A stretch of 64,000 nucleotides of DNA from Bdellovibrio sp. SKB1291214 (GCF_002209355.2 NZ_CP106855.1:1860001-1924000), one strand, 5' to 3'. Positions 51,957-60,953 are shown, counted from the stretch's first letter. Translations and numbers: made by a program. The notes: generated by a model not told the origin, from the sequence alone.

Positions 51957-52001
51957 ACTTCTCAACGTTCCTTGAAGACATCTCAATATTCCTTGAGAAG
52001 T
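51957..52001. promoter_or_regulatory. Two tandem TCAA-N6-TTGA palindromes
   Basis: CTCAACGTTCCTTGAA (from 51961) and CTCAATATTCCTTGAG (from 51982) are repeated at a 21-base interval, about two helical turns. Each is itself an inverted repeat TCAA-N6-TTGA. The outer arms ACTTCTCAA and TTGAGAAGT are also exact inverses. Such spacing suits cooperative binding of a dimeric regulator upstream of the lipoprotein gene at 52153. The regulator is unknown. Confidence 0.5.
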
Positions 52002-52152
52002 TGCGTTTCATTATCGCGCGGATCTGGAAAGTTTCTCTCTGAATAAAACAGTTATGTAGAGCGTTCTCATGTTACCAAATAATTGTTTGGTTGTAACAAA
52101 TGCTGCGAAAAACTTCGCCGATAAGTTGCATGTTGATTAGGAGAAAACTTTT

Positions 52153-53466
52153 ATGAAAAAGAAGCTGAACGTAATTCTGATGAAAACCGCCCTGACAGCG
52201 GCAACCCTCGGGATGCTGTTTATGAACAGCGCTTGTAGTAAGGGCGGAACGAGTGCCTCCAGCACTTTGGATCCGCGCTTTAGTAAAGAAGGTTCTGCGC
52301 AATTCGTCGATGACCCGAATAATACAACGTTTGAGGTGGATCCAAACGCGATTTCCTCTCAAGCATCAGCATTATCGATTTCACTCGCGTTATCGATCCT
52401 GCCTCCAGCAACGACAAGCACTGATGGCGTTCAATTATATGCTGCAGACTTGAAATCCTATGGCGGTAAAGTGATCACGGGTTACAACGTTCCAGGGGCT
52501 GTGGATAAGGGCTGGTTAGACTATGTTGACGTAACAACAATTGCGGCTCCGCTTTTACTGGGCTCGCAGTACTTAACTGATACCGAGGTGAATGGTCTGG
52601 CTATGCACAGCAGTGGCAAGTTCGCCCTTGTTGGTGCAAAAGAAAATATTGGTTCAAAATTGATGACCGGAACATTTGGTCTGTTAGGTTTTTCTTTGAA
52701 TTCAACTCAAACAGATATTCCAAGTTACGCAGGTACTGGGGTTGCGTTCGATGGGACGGCTGCGAACATAGGAACAACATCAGGCAGTGCGGGTGGTTTA
52801 GCGTTGTTGAATAGTACGACTTTGGCAAACCCAATTACGGCGACTGCATCAGATGCTCGTAATATCGCCTTTAGTTCGGCAACAGGCAAGTACTATGTGG
52901 TGACGGGTCAGCCAGGAGCTGTCACGTCTTACGATACAAGTGGTAACGTGCTCGCGACGAGAGCTCTTGGTGGTGCAACTATTGCTAACTCCAAATCGAC
53001 AGTTGTCGCGAGTGGATCCGGTGAATTTCTTCTGGTAACAACAGGGGATGGTGGTTTCCACGTTGTATGTGCTGCTGATATGCAAATTGCGGCTTCTCAA
53101 GCGGCTTACCAATATGCGAACTATGCGTCTTTGGGACTTCCAGATCCTACGCAAACAGTAACGAATGCAGCGGTCTTCGGTCCTGGTATGATTTTCACGG
53201 CTTCGGGTGCTGCAGGTATTCGTGTCTATAGCTTCTTGAAATCTTCCGTTGGAGCGACGACTGCTTGTCAAAAAGTGGCAGTGGCTTACATGGGTTATTT
53301 CGGCTTCAGCACTCCTGTGTCAGCGAATAACTTATATTACCAAAACGTCCTTTCCACAGGCTTAACATATACAGGTACTTTGTATGTGGCAGCAGGTTTG
53401 GGCGGATTTAAGGCTGTGACGGTAACGGCAACAGCTAATGCCTTAAACGATATTATTGATTTCTAA
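52153..53466 (+). CDS. Lipoprotein with LVIVD/beta-propeller-like repeats
   Basis: The 437-residue protein has a long lipoprotein signal with lipobox NSAC near residue 28. The mature part repeats strands such as VNGLAMHSSGKFALVGAKENIGSK, ARNIAFSSATGKYYVVTGQPGAVTSYDTSGNVLATRALGG and STVVASGSGEFLLVTTGDGGFHVVCAADMQIAASQ, then TLYVAAGLGGFKAVTVT. These look like LVIVD/propeller blades. It is probably an envelope structural or ligand-binding protein. AGGAGAAAAC precedes the ATG. Candidate operators lie 150-190 bases upstream. Confidence 0.78.
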   Translation: MKKKLNVILMKTALTAATLGMLFMNSACSKGGTSASSTLDPRFSKEGSAQFVDDPNNTTFEVDPNAISSQASALSISLALSILPPATTSTDGVQLYAADLKSYGGKVITGYNVPGAVDKGWLDYVDVTTIAAPLLLGSQYLTDTEVNGLAMHSSGKFALVGAKENIGSKLMTGTFGLLGFSLNSTQTDIPSYAGTGVAFDGTAANIGTTSGSAGGLALLNSTTLANPITATASDARNIAFSSATGKYYVVTGQPGAVTSYDTSGNVLATRALGGATIANSKSTVVASGSGEFLLVTTGDGGFHVVCAADMQIAASQAAYQYANYASLGLPDPTQTVTNAAVFGPGMIFTASGAAGIRVYSFLKSSVGATTACQKVAVAYMGYFGFSTPVSANNLYYQNVLSTGLTYTGTLYVAAGLGGFKAVTVTATANALNDIIDF

Positions 53467-53492
53467 AACCCATAAACGAACGTTTTGTGAAG

Positions 53493-53525
53493 AACCGAGG
53501 GCCAAGAGGGCGCTCGGTTTTTTTT
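53493..53525 (+). terminator. Terminator of propeller lipoprotein gene
   Basis: AACCGAG and CTCGGTT enclose a GC-rich inner stem, followed by eight T. It lies 27 bases after the stop at 53466. Confidence 0.85.
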
Positions 53526-53526
53526 G

Positions 53527-54360
53527 TTATGTAATGTGACGTTTTTGCAGACTTGCGCAAAGTGCGACGCCGGCCAAGATCACATACCATAATGACAATA
53601 TCCAAAGGGCTAAGATCGGAATGGCAGCGAAAGAGCCATAGATTTTATTATAATTAAAAACCCCTGCAGTCAGGTAGGAAAAGCCCTTGTGAACACCAAA
53701 CATACCCACAGCGGCCAACAGGGAGCTTACAAAGGCGGAACGCCAGTGCACGGGCAAATCTGGTACTAACTTATAAATTAAGAATAAACTTGCAAGCAGA
53801 ACCGTTGCGTTCATCGCGCCACTCGGCAGTACTTTTCGAACGACTTGGAATTGATCTAAAGTATTAAAGCCCACGTAAATTGCCAGGAATACAGGAATCA
53901 ACAGAATCAGCACCCATTGATAAATCAAACGCTTGTAAAATGGGCGCGTGTTTTTTTGATTCCAAACTCGGTGAATTCCAACTTCCATATCGTGAAGCAG
54001 GCGCAAAGAGGTGATGAACAGAAATACTGCACCCGTTGTACCAACCTTACCTGCATTGATGTTTTTCAAAAAGATGCGCAGATATTTTGTTAAGTCGCTG
54101 CCCGCAGCTTCACGAAGATTCATCAACAGAAAAAATTCAACTTTTGGATAAAGGGCTTCAAAGCCACCGATGGATTGAAAAGTCGCTGTTACAACAGCAA
54201 GGAATGGCACCATTCCCACAATCGTGGAAAACGAAAGGGAGCTTGCAACCAGTGCCAACTCACCATCCTGCATCTGCTGGACAGTGTCCCTGATCACACC
54301 CCAAAAATTTTTAAAATTCGATTTAATTTTTCCAACCATAGCCGTTCCTGATTTCACCAT
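53527..54360 (-). CDS. YihY/BrkB-family membrane protein
   Basis: The 277-residue protein has about six membrane helices. ALVASSLSFSTIVGMVPFLAVVTATFQSIGGF, FLFITSLRLLHDMEVGIHRVWNQKNTRPFYKRLIYQWVLILLIP and NYNKIYGSFAAIPILALWILSLWYVILAGVALCASL are the diagnostic BrkB/YihY blocks. Family members were once called ribonuclease BN, which is incorrect. Their real function is unknown, possibly transport. It is transcribed alone and converges with the lipoprotein terminator. Confidence 0.9.
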   Translation of the reverse strand: MVKSGTAMVGKIKSNFKNFWGVIRDTVQQMQDGELALVASSLSFSTIVGMVPFLAVVTATFQSIGGFEALYPKVEFFLLMNLREAAGSDLTKYLRIFLKNINAGKVGTTGAVFLFITSLRLLHDMEVGIHRVWNQKNTRPFYKRLIYQWVLILLIPVFLAIYVGFNTLDQFQVVRKVLPSGAMNATVLLASLFLIYKLVPDLPVHWRSAFVSSLLAAVGMFGVHKGFSYLTAGVFNYNKIYGSFAAIPILALWILSLWYVILAGVALCASLQKRHIT

Positions 54361-54390
54361 AGCGGCTAATTCGAAAAAAGTGCATTAAAA

Positions 54391-54415
54391 AAGGGATGCC
54401 GGTCGGGCATCCCTT
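54391..54415 (-). terminator. Terminator of Lys-rich lipoprotein gene
   Basis: AAGGGATGCC and GGCATCCCTT pair perfectly around GGTCG, and the minus strand continues with a T-run. Confidence 0.88.
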
Positions 54416-54444
54416 CAGAAATTAGTTTGTTAACCGTCGTAGTT

Positions 54445-55152
54445 TTATTTGCTAGCGACGCGGCTTTTTGAACCCTTTTTCTTTTTCTCTGCTTTACAAA
54501 ATGCGACGTCGGCTTTTTTAGCTTTCTTGCCAGCCTTAGCAACCTTTTTGCAGTCCACTTTTGGTTTCTTAGCTGCAGCTTGAGCTTTCTTTTCAGCTTT
54601 GCAGTAAGCTACGTCTGTTTTCTTAGCTTTCTTGCCAGCTTTAGCGACTTTTTTGCAATCGACTTTGGGTTTCTTAGCGACTTCTTTTTTACCTTTGGAT
54701 TTTTTCTCTATCGCAGCCTTCTTGCTCTTTTTAGCAGGGGCATCTGCATAAGAGTTCGTATTATAGATTGGTGGCGCTTCAACGTGTCCGTAAGACTGAC
54801 GCATTTCTTCGTTAATAACTTTCGGCGGAAGGTTTTCGTTTACACCTGAAATATTATTAGCCGGGCTTTGTGTTTGTGCGGCAAGCTCACTGGCTGCCTC
54901 AGCAACAGCGGGGTCCGAGTGATTAGAAAGCTCGGCACCATTACCGGCAGCGGCTTGAGCCGGTTGGCCTTCGGCGGAGGGAGCAGGGGCTACGCGCTCT
55001 GCAGAGTCCTCGTCAGGTAGATCTAATGGATCTGGTGGCTTGGGTTGCTCCTGCGTTTGTGGAGTTTCTTCGGAAGAGCCAAACATCGATTTGATCGACG
55101 CGCATGAAATCATCAAGGAGCTGAGTGCTGCTAGAACGAGTACATTTCTCAT
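54445..55152 (-). CDS. Lipoprotein with tandem Lys-rich cysteine repeats
   Basis: The 235-residue protein has lipobox MISC (Cys17), then an acidic, Pro/Ala/Glu-rich stretch to about residue 135. The C-terminal 90 residues hold two nearly identical units of about 32 residues: KKPKVDCKKVAKAGKKAKKTDVAYCKAEKK and the same with ADVAF. Each unit carries two cysteines about 17 residues apart, in a very basic setting. A disulfide within each unit is possible. The basic tail could bind DNA, LPS or acidic glycans. I do not recognise the family. Confidence 0.75.
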   Translation of the reverse strand: MRNVLVLAALSSLMISCASIKSMFGSSEETPQTQEQPKPPDPLDLPDEDSAERVAPAPSAEGQPAQAAAGNGAELSNHSDPAVAEAASELAAQTQSPANNISGVNENLPPKVINEEMRQSYGHVEAPPIYNTNSYADAPAKKSKKAAIEKKSKGKKEVAKKPKVDCKKVAKAGKKAKKTDVAYCKAEKKAQAAAKKPKVDCKKVAKAGKKAKKADVAFCKAEKKKKGSKSRVASK

Positions 55153-55301
55153 TGTTGTCCCTCTTGTAAATGTCTGAATATCATCAGCATAACAAGCCTA
55201 TCGGCGGGAGTTTTGATAAACAAAATGGCATTCTCAAAATAGAGCGTTTCCAAATGGGGCGGTGAGCGGCCCCATGGAAAAAGAGAAAAAAAGTTCGTCA
55301 A

Positions 55302-56219
55302 TTACAGCCAGAATCTTTTTTGAACCGAGAAATCGTGGCCATTTCTTTCTATTAAAGCAGCATCACAATAAGGATCATGCTCAAAGAAAAGGAACCATTT
55401 CCCATCAGCAGCTTCGCCTAAATGTTTGGTTTTTTCTTCCATCAGAACCAGTGGCTGGAGGTCATAACCCATTAACCACGGGATTTTAACGTGAGTACTG
55501 GTGGGAACCATATCCGCACAATACATCAACGTATTTTGTCCATCGGTGACTTTAATAATTTGTTGAGATTGAGTGTGGCCGTTCGAGATTACGCAGGAAA
55601 TCCCGGGGATGAAGTTTTCAGTGGGACCATCCAATAACTTTAAAACACCTGCATCTATCAAGGGTTGAAAATTAGCGGCGTAATAGCTGGCCTTTTCACG
55701 CAAGTTCGGATGGGTGGCGACCTCGAGGTTTCCTTTTTGCGCCCAGTAAGTCGCATTGGGAAATGTTGGAACCAGTTTTCCACCTTGCTCCGTCACACCA
55801 CCGCCGGCATGGTCAAAGTGGAAGTGAGTGATAATGACGTGGTGAATGTCTTCAGCTTTTAAACCGTGAGAGTTCAATGATTTCATCAAAGACGGACCGG
55901 CCTGATCCATGCCATACATTTCAGCAAATTTGTTGCCTAACTTATCACCGTATTTAGCGACGAAGTCAGCGCCATTTCCCGTATCAATCAAAACGTTGCA
56001 ACCAGGGGATTTTAATAATAATCCGCGAGCTTCCATTTGAATGCGATTTTTATCATCTGTGGGATTGGTTTTTTCCCATAAAACTTTAGGAACTGTTCCA
56101 AACATCGCGCCACCATCCAGGCCGAACAAACCGGTTGGAACAGAGCAAACATCATAAGGGCCGATTTTTAAACTTCGTTTCTCGACTTCAAACTTGTTCT
56201 GAGGGATTGCTAATGTCAT
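55302..56219 (-). CDS. MBL-fold metallo-hydrolase
   Basis: The 305-residue protein has the metallo-beta-lactamase motif HxHxDH in IITHFHFDHAGGG, further metal ligands in ISNGHTQSQQ and YCADMVPTSTHV, and LIDTGNGADFV near the start. Without a signal peptide it should be cytoplasmic. Quorum-signal lactonases and several other enzymes share this outline, so the substrate is uncertain. It overlaps the PlsC-like gene by 32 bases and is the last gene of a four-gene operon. Confidence 0.88.
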   Translation of the reverse strand: MTLAIPQNKFEVEKRSLKIGPYDVCSVPTGLFGLDGGAMFGTVPKVLWEKTNPTDDKNRIQMEARGLLLKSPGCNVLIDTGNGADFVAKYGDKLGNKFAEMYGMDQAGPSLMKSLNSHGLKAEDIHHVIITHFHFDHAGGGVTEQGGKLVPTFPNATYWAQKGNLEVATHPNLREKASYYAANFQPLIDAGVLKLLDGPTENFIPGISCVISNGHTQSQQIIKVTDGQNTLMYCADMVPTSTHVKIPWLMGYDLQPLVLMEEKTKHLGEAADGKWFLFFEHDPYCDAALIERNGHDFSVQKRFWL

Positions 56220-56973
56220 CGGCGTTCTCCTTCGTTTCGATTCCAGCTTCCACGGGGAAAGCCTCAGGATGAAAACTCATCACCCAGCTCTTGTAAGCAG
56301 CATACACCTCTTCAATAGGCCCCGGTGGATGTACGGGACCAACGTGTAAAACCAAACGGCCCGGCTTTGCAAAGAACTGACCCTTAGGCCAAAGATCCGA
56401 GTTTCCTTCTAGGTAAGTGAACAGAATCGGGGTTTGAGTTTTCTCGGAAAAGATAGAAACACCCCGTTTAAACATCTGCACCTTACCTGTTTGCGAGCGA
56501 GTGCCCTCAGGAAAAATGATCAACCACATGCGTGGCAGCTCAGTTAGCAGTTTTAAAATCAGATTAACCGCTTCACCCTTACGGTCTTTACGATCAATAG
56601 GAATTGCGCCCAAGCAGTGTTGTGAAAAAAACATGAACAGGGGATTTGAAAAGAAATAGTCCTTTGCCGCAGCAATATATACCGTCAACCAGTAAATACG
56701 CGGAATCGAGGCTGTCAAAGAAACCGCATCCAAGTGACTGGCGTGATTGCTGATAATGATAAGCTTAGGGTGTTTTTCGTAAACTGTTTTGAAAGGCACA
56801 CCTGTGACTTTCAAACGGATGTAAAACTTAAAGATGATATTTTTTAAAATCAGTGACCACAAAAAACGCATGCACACACTGAAAAAATCAATGTGGCGAG
56901 TGAATAGTGGCAGATGTTTTAAATATCCAGGCAGCTTGGTCCACTGCTCATTTTCGTAATCCCAATCCTTCAT
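56188..56973 (-). CDS. plsC: PlsC-family 1-acyl-glycerol-3-phosphate acyltransferase
   Basis: The 261-residue protein carries NHASHLDAVSL, the HX4D active site, and IIFPEGTRSQTGK, the phosphate-binding motif, in the correct order. A hydrophobic segment near residue 40 probably anchors it to the inner membrane. It should add the second acyl chain to make phosphatidic acid, the substrate of the CdsA-like enzyme encoded just upstream. The two genes overlap at ATGA and so are coupled. A different acyl acceptor cannot be excluded. Confidence 0.9.
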   Translation of the reverse strand: MKDWDYENEQWTKLPGYLKHLPLFTRHIDFFSVCMRFLWSLILKNIIFKFYIRLKVTGVPFKTVYEKHPKLIIISNHASHLDAVSLTASIPRIYWLTVYIAAAKDYFFSNPLFMFFSQHCLGAIPIDRKDRKGEAVNLILKLLTELPRMWLIIFPEGTRSQTGKVQMFKRGVSIFSEKTQTPILFTYLEGNSDLWPKGQFFAKPGRLVLHVGPVHPPGPIEEVYAAYKSWVMSFHPEAFPVEAGIETKENADDISNPSEQV

Positions 56974-57905
56974 AGCAGAACCGTCATCACGTAGTAATAA
57001 ATGGGAGCGACGAAGATCAAGCGGTCCACACGATGAAGGAAGTCACCACGGCCTATAATGAAAGGACCGACAGTTTTCATGCCCGCATCACGACGTACCA
57101 CTGTCATCACCAAGTCACCTAAAAAACCGCCTAACGACGCAATCAATCCCGAAGCCAACCAGTATTTATCAGACCCATCCGGAAGCAAGAAGCGCATGCT
57201 GCCCGCAAGGAAAAGTGTCAAAAGAATTGAAACGGCGGTACTGCCCACAGTACGACGAGCGTTTATAGATGGAAAAAGTCTCCAGCCACCGATATAACGA
57301 CCCACCGCCAAGTTTGTGTTATCACAGAACTCAGTCAAGATGATCAAATACATTAATTGGTAAATTCCATTTGGGAATTTCATGATTAACCCCAAGTGCA
57401 TGAAAGACCATCCCAAAAAAATGAACGCCAGTAATGTCAAAGACATGTACTGAATCATGCGCTTGTAAGAGTTTCGGATCAGTGGAACTAAGCAGGAAAC
57501 GCCTAATACGATCATAGGCATCACGTTATAGATATCTTCGCGATCAAAATAAATACACGCTGCCAAACCGATGATTCCCGCATAGCAAATTAAAACGAAA
57601 TTGCTTCGGTGGAACATACCCATGATTTGGAAAAAGATCTTAGCACCCAAGATTGCAAGGCACGTCAAACAGATCAAGGGCCATGGTGTCGGTAGCCCCA
57701 TGACAATGAACATAATGGGCGCTGCCACCAACCAGCTTTTGATGCTGGCCCATGACTGCACAAAGTAATAGTTCTTGTTACGGAAGAAAAAGACGATGGC
57801 ACCGGAGCCAAAGATGATTGAAAGAACAATCAAGACTGTTTGGCGATAGATATGGGATTCCCATGCAGCAGGTATATTCAGTGTGATGGGAAGTTGAAAA
57901 TCCAT
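56970..57905 (-). CDS. cdsA: CdsA-type phosphatidate cytidylyltransferase
   Basis: An integral membrane protein of 311 residues with about eight hydrophobic segments. The C-terminal signature region reads INARRTVGSTAVS, GGFLGDLVMTVVRRDAGMKTVGPFIIGRGDFLHRVDRLIFVAPIYYY, matching CDP-diacylglycerol synthases, where a DxxxSxxKRxxxxKD-type motif and a DRxDS-like motif bind the substrate. It makes CDP-diacylglycerol from phosphatidic acid for phospholipid synthesis. It begins only three bases after the sigma-54 regulator and overlaps plsC at its end. A second housekeeping CdsA elsewhere is likely. Confidence 0.88.
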   Translation of the reverse strand: MDFQLPITLNIPAAWESHIYRQTVLIVLSIIFGSGAIVFFFRNKNYYFVQSWASIKSWLVAAPIMFIVMGLPTPWPLICLTCLAILGAKIFFQIMGMFHRSNFVLICYAGIIGLAACIYFDREDIYNVMPMIVLGVSCLVPLIRNSYKRMIQYMSLTLLAFIFLGWSFMHLGLIMKFPNGIYQLMYLIILTEFCDNTNLAVGRYIGGWRLFPSINARRTVGSTAVSILLTLFLAGSMRFLLPDGSDKYWLASGLIASLGGFLGDLVMTVVRRDAGMKTVGPFIIGRGDFLHRVDRLIFVAPIYYYVMTVLL

Positions 57906-57908
57906 GAT

Positions 57909-59258
57909 CTATTCCTCTTGGATGTTATAATCGCTGATCTTTTTATAAAGATTCGATCTTGAAATCTGCAAAAGCTGTGAAGCCTCTTCAATATTTTTCG
58001 TTTGTTTCATTGCCGTGCGTATCACATGGGCCTCGAACTCATCAACCAAAGTATTTAAGCCCTTTGCAAAATCAATCACTGTATAGGAAGGTGCTTTAGC
58101 CGGAGTCGCCGCCGGAGTTAACCACTTGTTCACATCTTCTGCACGAATAAAGGGCAACGGGGACGTTAAGCTCAATTGTTCACAAACACGCTTGAGCTCG
58201 CGCACATTTCCGGGCCAGTTGTATGTTTTTAAAGCAGCTAAGCCATCTTCTGTAAACTGTTTGTTACGACGAGGTCTTTCCATGGCTAAGAAATGTTGGG
58301 CCAGCTCATCAATGTCTTCCAGACGATTTCGCAAAGGAGGCAATTGAATTTTCTGCGAAGCCAAGCGGTACAAAAGGTCTTCGCGAAACTCCCCAGCTGC
58401 GACCATTTTATCCAAGGGTTTATTTGAAGCAACAATGACACGAGCTTTCACCGTGACAGGTTCTTTCGCGCCCACTTTGCGAACTTCACCGCTTTCTAAA
58501 AAGCGCAGAAGCTTTGCTTGTTGAGTTAAGGGCAACGCTTCGATTTCATCTAAAAACAAATCGCCACCGTTGGCGGCTTCAGCCAAGCCTATTTTATTTT
58601 GATCCGCTCCCGTGAAGGCCCCTTTGACGTGACCAAACATTTCTGATTCAAAAAGGTTGTCAGGGATGCTTGCGATGTTGACGGCGATGAAGGGTCTTTC
58701 ACCCTCCTGCTCGTGCAAAAGTTTGGCAACCACTTCTTTACCACAACCGGTTTCACCTTCGATTAAAACGGGTTTCGTTTCGCCACGCAGATCTGCCAGG
58801 CGTTTTTTAATCGCTTGGGATTCTTTGGATTGTCCCACCCAGCGAATAGAGTTGCGGTCGGCACTTGGATCGACGGTTCGCAAATCCCATAGCGCTTCAA
58901 TTTTTTCAAGCACCATCGTGATTTCTTCAGGCATCAGTGGTTTTGCTAGAAAACGTTGGGCCCCAGCCTTAAGGCAAGACTCCATGAGCTCGCGACTCAA
59001 ATCACCTGACATCGCAACGACTTCAAGTTGCGGATTGTGTTTCATAAGTTTTTCGATGATCTGAGGACCGACTGCCGCTTTGTTGGGCTCGAGGTGCATG
59101 TCGACGAAGGCAGCATTGTAAAAGCGCTCGAACTGAACAGCCTCCAGCTTTTGTGCAGAAAAAACTTTCCAGTGTGAGGGCAGACTCATCTTCAATGATT
59201 GGTGGATGAGGTTGTCGTCATCGACAATGAGTAGGGAAAATGCTCGAGTTTTTGCCAT
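57909..59258 (-). CDS. NtrC-family sigma-54 response regulator
   Basis: From ATG 59258 the protein has 449 residues. A receiver domain has acidic LLIVDDDN and phosphoacceptor Asp53 in AAFVDMHLEP, with a Lys in FLAKPL. The AAA+ domain has Walker A GETGCGKE (168-175), sigma-54 contact loop GAFTGA (213-218), GDLFLDEIEALPL as Walker B and WPGNVRELKRVCEQL. A Fis-type helix-turn-helix (IEEASQLLQISRSNLYKKISDYNI) ends it. It heads an operon with cdsA, plsC and a metallo-hydrolase. No histidine kinase is next to it. It diverges from serA across 105 bases. Confidence 0.93.
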   Translation of the reverse strand: MAKTRAFSLLIVDDDNLIHQSLKMSLPSHWKVFSAQKLEAVQFERFYNAAFVDMHLEPNKAAVGPQIIEKLMKHNPQLEVVAMSGDLSRELMESCLKAGAQRFLAKPLMPEEITMVLEKIEALWDLRTVDPSADRNSIRWVGQSKESQAIKKRLADLRGETKPVLIEGETGCGKEVVAKLLHEQEGERPFIAVNIASIPDNLFESEMFGHVKGAFTGADQNKIGLAEAANGGDLFLDEIEALPLTQQAKLLRFLESGEVRKVGAKEPVTVKARVIVASNKPLDKMVAAGEFREDLLYRLASQKIQLPPLRNRLEDIDELAQHFLAMERPRRNKQFTEDGLAALKTYNWPGNVRELKRVCEQLSLTSPLPFIRAEDVNKWLTPAATPAKAPSYTVIDFAKGLNTLVDEFEAHVIRTAMKQTKNIEEASQLLQISRSNLYKKISDYNIQEE

Positions 59259-59363
59259 AGAGTATAGGATGGCTCGGCGAAGGTCCTTTGACCACCCTTG
59301 ATGCCTATGGTCAGTAGTGACGACCGCCACGTTTTGGCTCTAAACTACGTACTTGGAGGCCGC

Positions 59364-60569
59364 ATGAGTGAGCTTAAGATTCTTCTGACTGAAAATATCC
59401 ACACCGTCGCCAAAGAGAGACTTTCTGATGAAGGTTTCAAAGTGGATTTAATTACTCATGCGCCTACAGAAGAAGAGTTCTTAAAAATTCTTCCAAACTA
59501 CAATGTTTTGGGCATTCGCTCGAAATCAGAAATCACTCAAAAAATTTTAGAGGCTAATAAGCATCTGCTGACCATCGGCTGTTTTTGTATTGGCACAAAC
59601 CAAGTCGATTTAAAGAACGCCCGCAAATGGGGCGTTCCGGTTTTCAATGCACCTCACTCCAACACGCGCTCGGTTGCGGAGCTGGTCATTGCAGAAATGA
59701 TTTCCTTATCTCGTCAACTGGGAGATCGCAATACTCAGGCGCACTTGGGTGGCTGGGTGAAATCAGCGGAAGGCGCGCATGAAGTGCGCGGAAAAACTTT
59801 GGGAATCGTGGGTTACGGTCACATCGGCAGTCAGGTGAGTGTCTTGGCCGAGGCAATGGGCCTTCGCGTGATATTTTATGACATCGTTAAAAAACTTCCC
59901 CTAGGAAATGCCGTTGGTAAAGCAACCTTGGGTGAATTGCTGGCAGAGTCTGACTTTGTCACCTTGCATGTTCCTGAAACTCCTGAGACCAAGGACATGA
60001 TCACGAAAGTGGAGCTTGCGTGGATGAAAAAAGGTGCGCACTTGATCAACGCCAGCCGCGGAACTGTGGTGGTCATCGAAGATCTCGTGGCAGCATTGAA
60101 AGAAAAGCATATCGCAGGTTGCGCCATTGACGTGTTTCCTGAAGAACCCGCGTCCAACAAGGTTAAATTTACCTCTCCATTGCAGGGGCTACCGAACGTC
60201 ATCCTAACTCCCCATATCGGGGGCAGTACGGAAGAGGCCCAATATGCGATCGGCCTGGAGGTTGCGGAAAGTTTCCGACGGTATTTGCGCATTGGTTCCT
60301 CGTCGGGTGCCGTGAACTTCCCAAATGTTGATTTGCCCGTTAAGCAGGGGACATCTCGGTTGTTGAACGTCCATCGTAATGAGCCCGGAGTATTGGGAGA
60401 GATCAATGGTATCATTTCGAAAGCCGGTGCGAATATCGAAGGTCAGTACCTTTCAACAGACCCAGAAATCGGTTACCTGGTCATGGATGTGCATTCGGCT
60501 CAGGTTCAGGCTTTGGCGGATCAGATCGGCAAGTTGGATCGTTCGATCCGCACGCGTGTTGTTTATTAA
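59364..60569 (+). CDS. serA: D-3-phosphoglycerate dehydrogenase SerA
   Basis: The 401-residue enzyme catalyses the first step of serine synthesis. HSNTRSVAELVIAEMI and the NAD motif GIVGYGHIGSQVSVLAEAMG lie in the dehydrogenase core, with catalytic Arg in NASRGTVV, Glu in PEEPAS and His in LTPHIGGSTEEAQ. The C-terminal 80 residues are an ACT domain (HRNEPGVLGEINGIISKAGANIEGQYLST). The short E. coli-like layout has one ACT domain, so serine feedback is likely. ATG 59364 is chosen because TTGGAGG precedes it. An upstream frame from 59298 overlaps the divergent regulator's promoter. Confidence 0.95.
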   Translation: MSELKILLTENIHTVAKERLSDEGFKVDLITHAPTEEEFLKILPNYNVLGIRSKSEITQKILEANKHLLTIGCFCIGTNQVDLKNARKWGVPVFNAPHSNTRSVAELVIAEMISLSRQLGDRNTQAHLGGWVKSAEGAHEVRGKTLGIVGYGHIGSQVSVLAEAMGLRVIFYDIVKKLPLGNAVGKATLGELLAESDFVTLHVPETPETKDMITKVELAWMKKGAHLINASRGTVVVIEDLVAALKEKHIAGCAIDVFPEEPASNKVKFTSPLQGLPNVILTPHIGGSTEEAQYAIGLEVAESFRRYLRIGSSSGAVNFPNVDLPVKQGTSRLLNVHRNEPGVLGEINGIISKAGANIEGQYLSTDPEIGYLVMDVHSAQVQALADQIGKLDRSIRTRVVY

Positions 60570-60668
60570 CGCGTTGTCGTTACATCTGTAACATTTTTGC
60601 AAGCTGGGTTGTTCCCAACAGCAGCCCGTGGTACATCCGGAACCTCGAAAAATTAAGTGGGGGTTCCC

Positions 60669-60941
60669 GTGAAATCATTGTTGATCGCATTGTCTATTTT
60701 TACAGCAGTACCGGCGTTGGCTTTTCAAGTGGAGCCTTATGGAGGCAATGATGAACCAATGGGTGATTCTTGGTGTGTAAGAAACCAAGTGATGATGGCA
60801 ATTGATGGTGAAATTGTTCCCGGTGAAGACTGCGGCACTTTGACTTGTGTCCCTTCAAGACGCTGGGAAGGCTACCGTTACCGTAATTCAGCCGTTTGCA
60901 TGGCTATCAATGCAGCGGGTGCGCAAGGCACAAACAACTAA
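60669..60941 (+). CDS. Small exported protein, unknown
   Basis: GTG 60669 after GGGGGTTCCC gives a 90-residue protein with signal peptide MKSLLIALSIFTAVPALAF. The mature part holds four cysteines (WCVRN, DCGTLTCVPSRRW, AVCMA), which could form two disulfides. I do not recognise the family. A GTG at 60657 in the same frame is a less likely start because it would lengthen the signal's n-region without a good ribosome-binding site. Confidence 0.65.
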   Translation: MKSLLIALSIFTAVPALAFQVEPYGGNDEPMGDSWCVRNQVMMAIDGEIVPGEDCGTLTCVPSRRWEGYRYRNSAVCMAINAAGAQGTNN

Positions 60942-60953
60942 AAGAGAATCGAG

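Larger units (their letters stand above)
51697..52152. other. Intergenic region, tRNA remnant and tandem palindromes
   Basis: These 456 bases between tRNA-Arg and a plus-strand lipoprotein gene have no gene that I can support. They hold a tRNA 3'-half remnant at 51873-51901 and two tandem TCAA-N6-TTGA sites at 51957-52001, each described separately. The tRNA promoter must be near the left edge, and TATTAG near 51708 on the minus strand is a possible -10 box. Confidence 0.6.
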
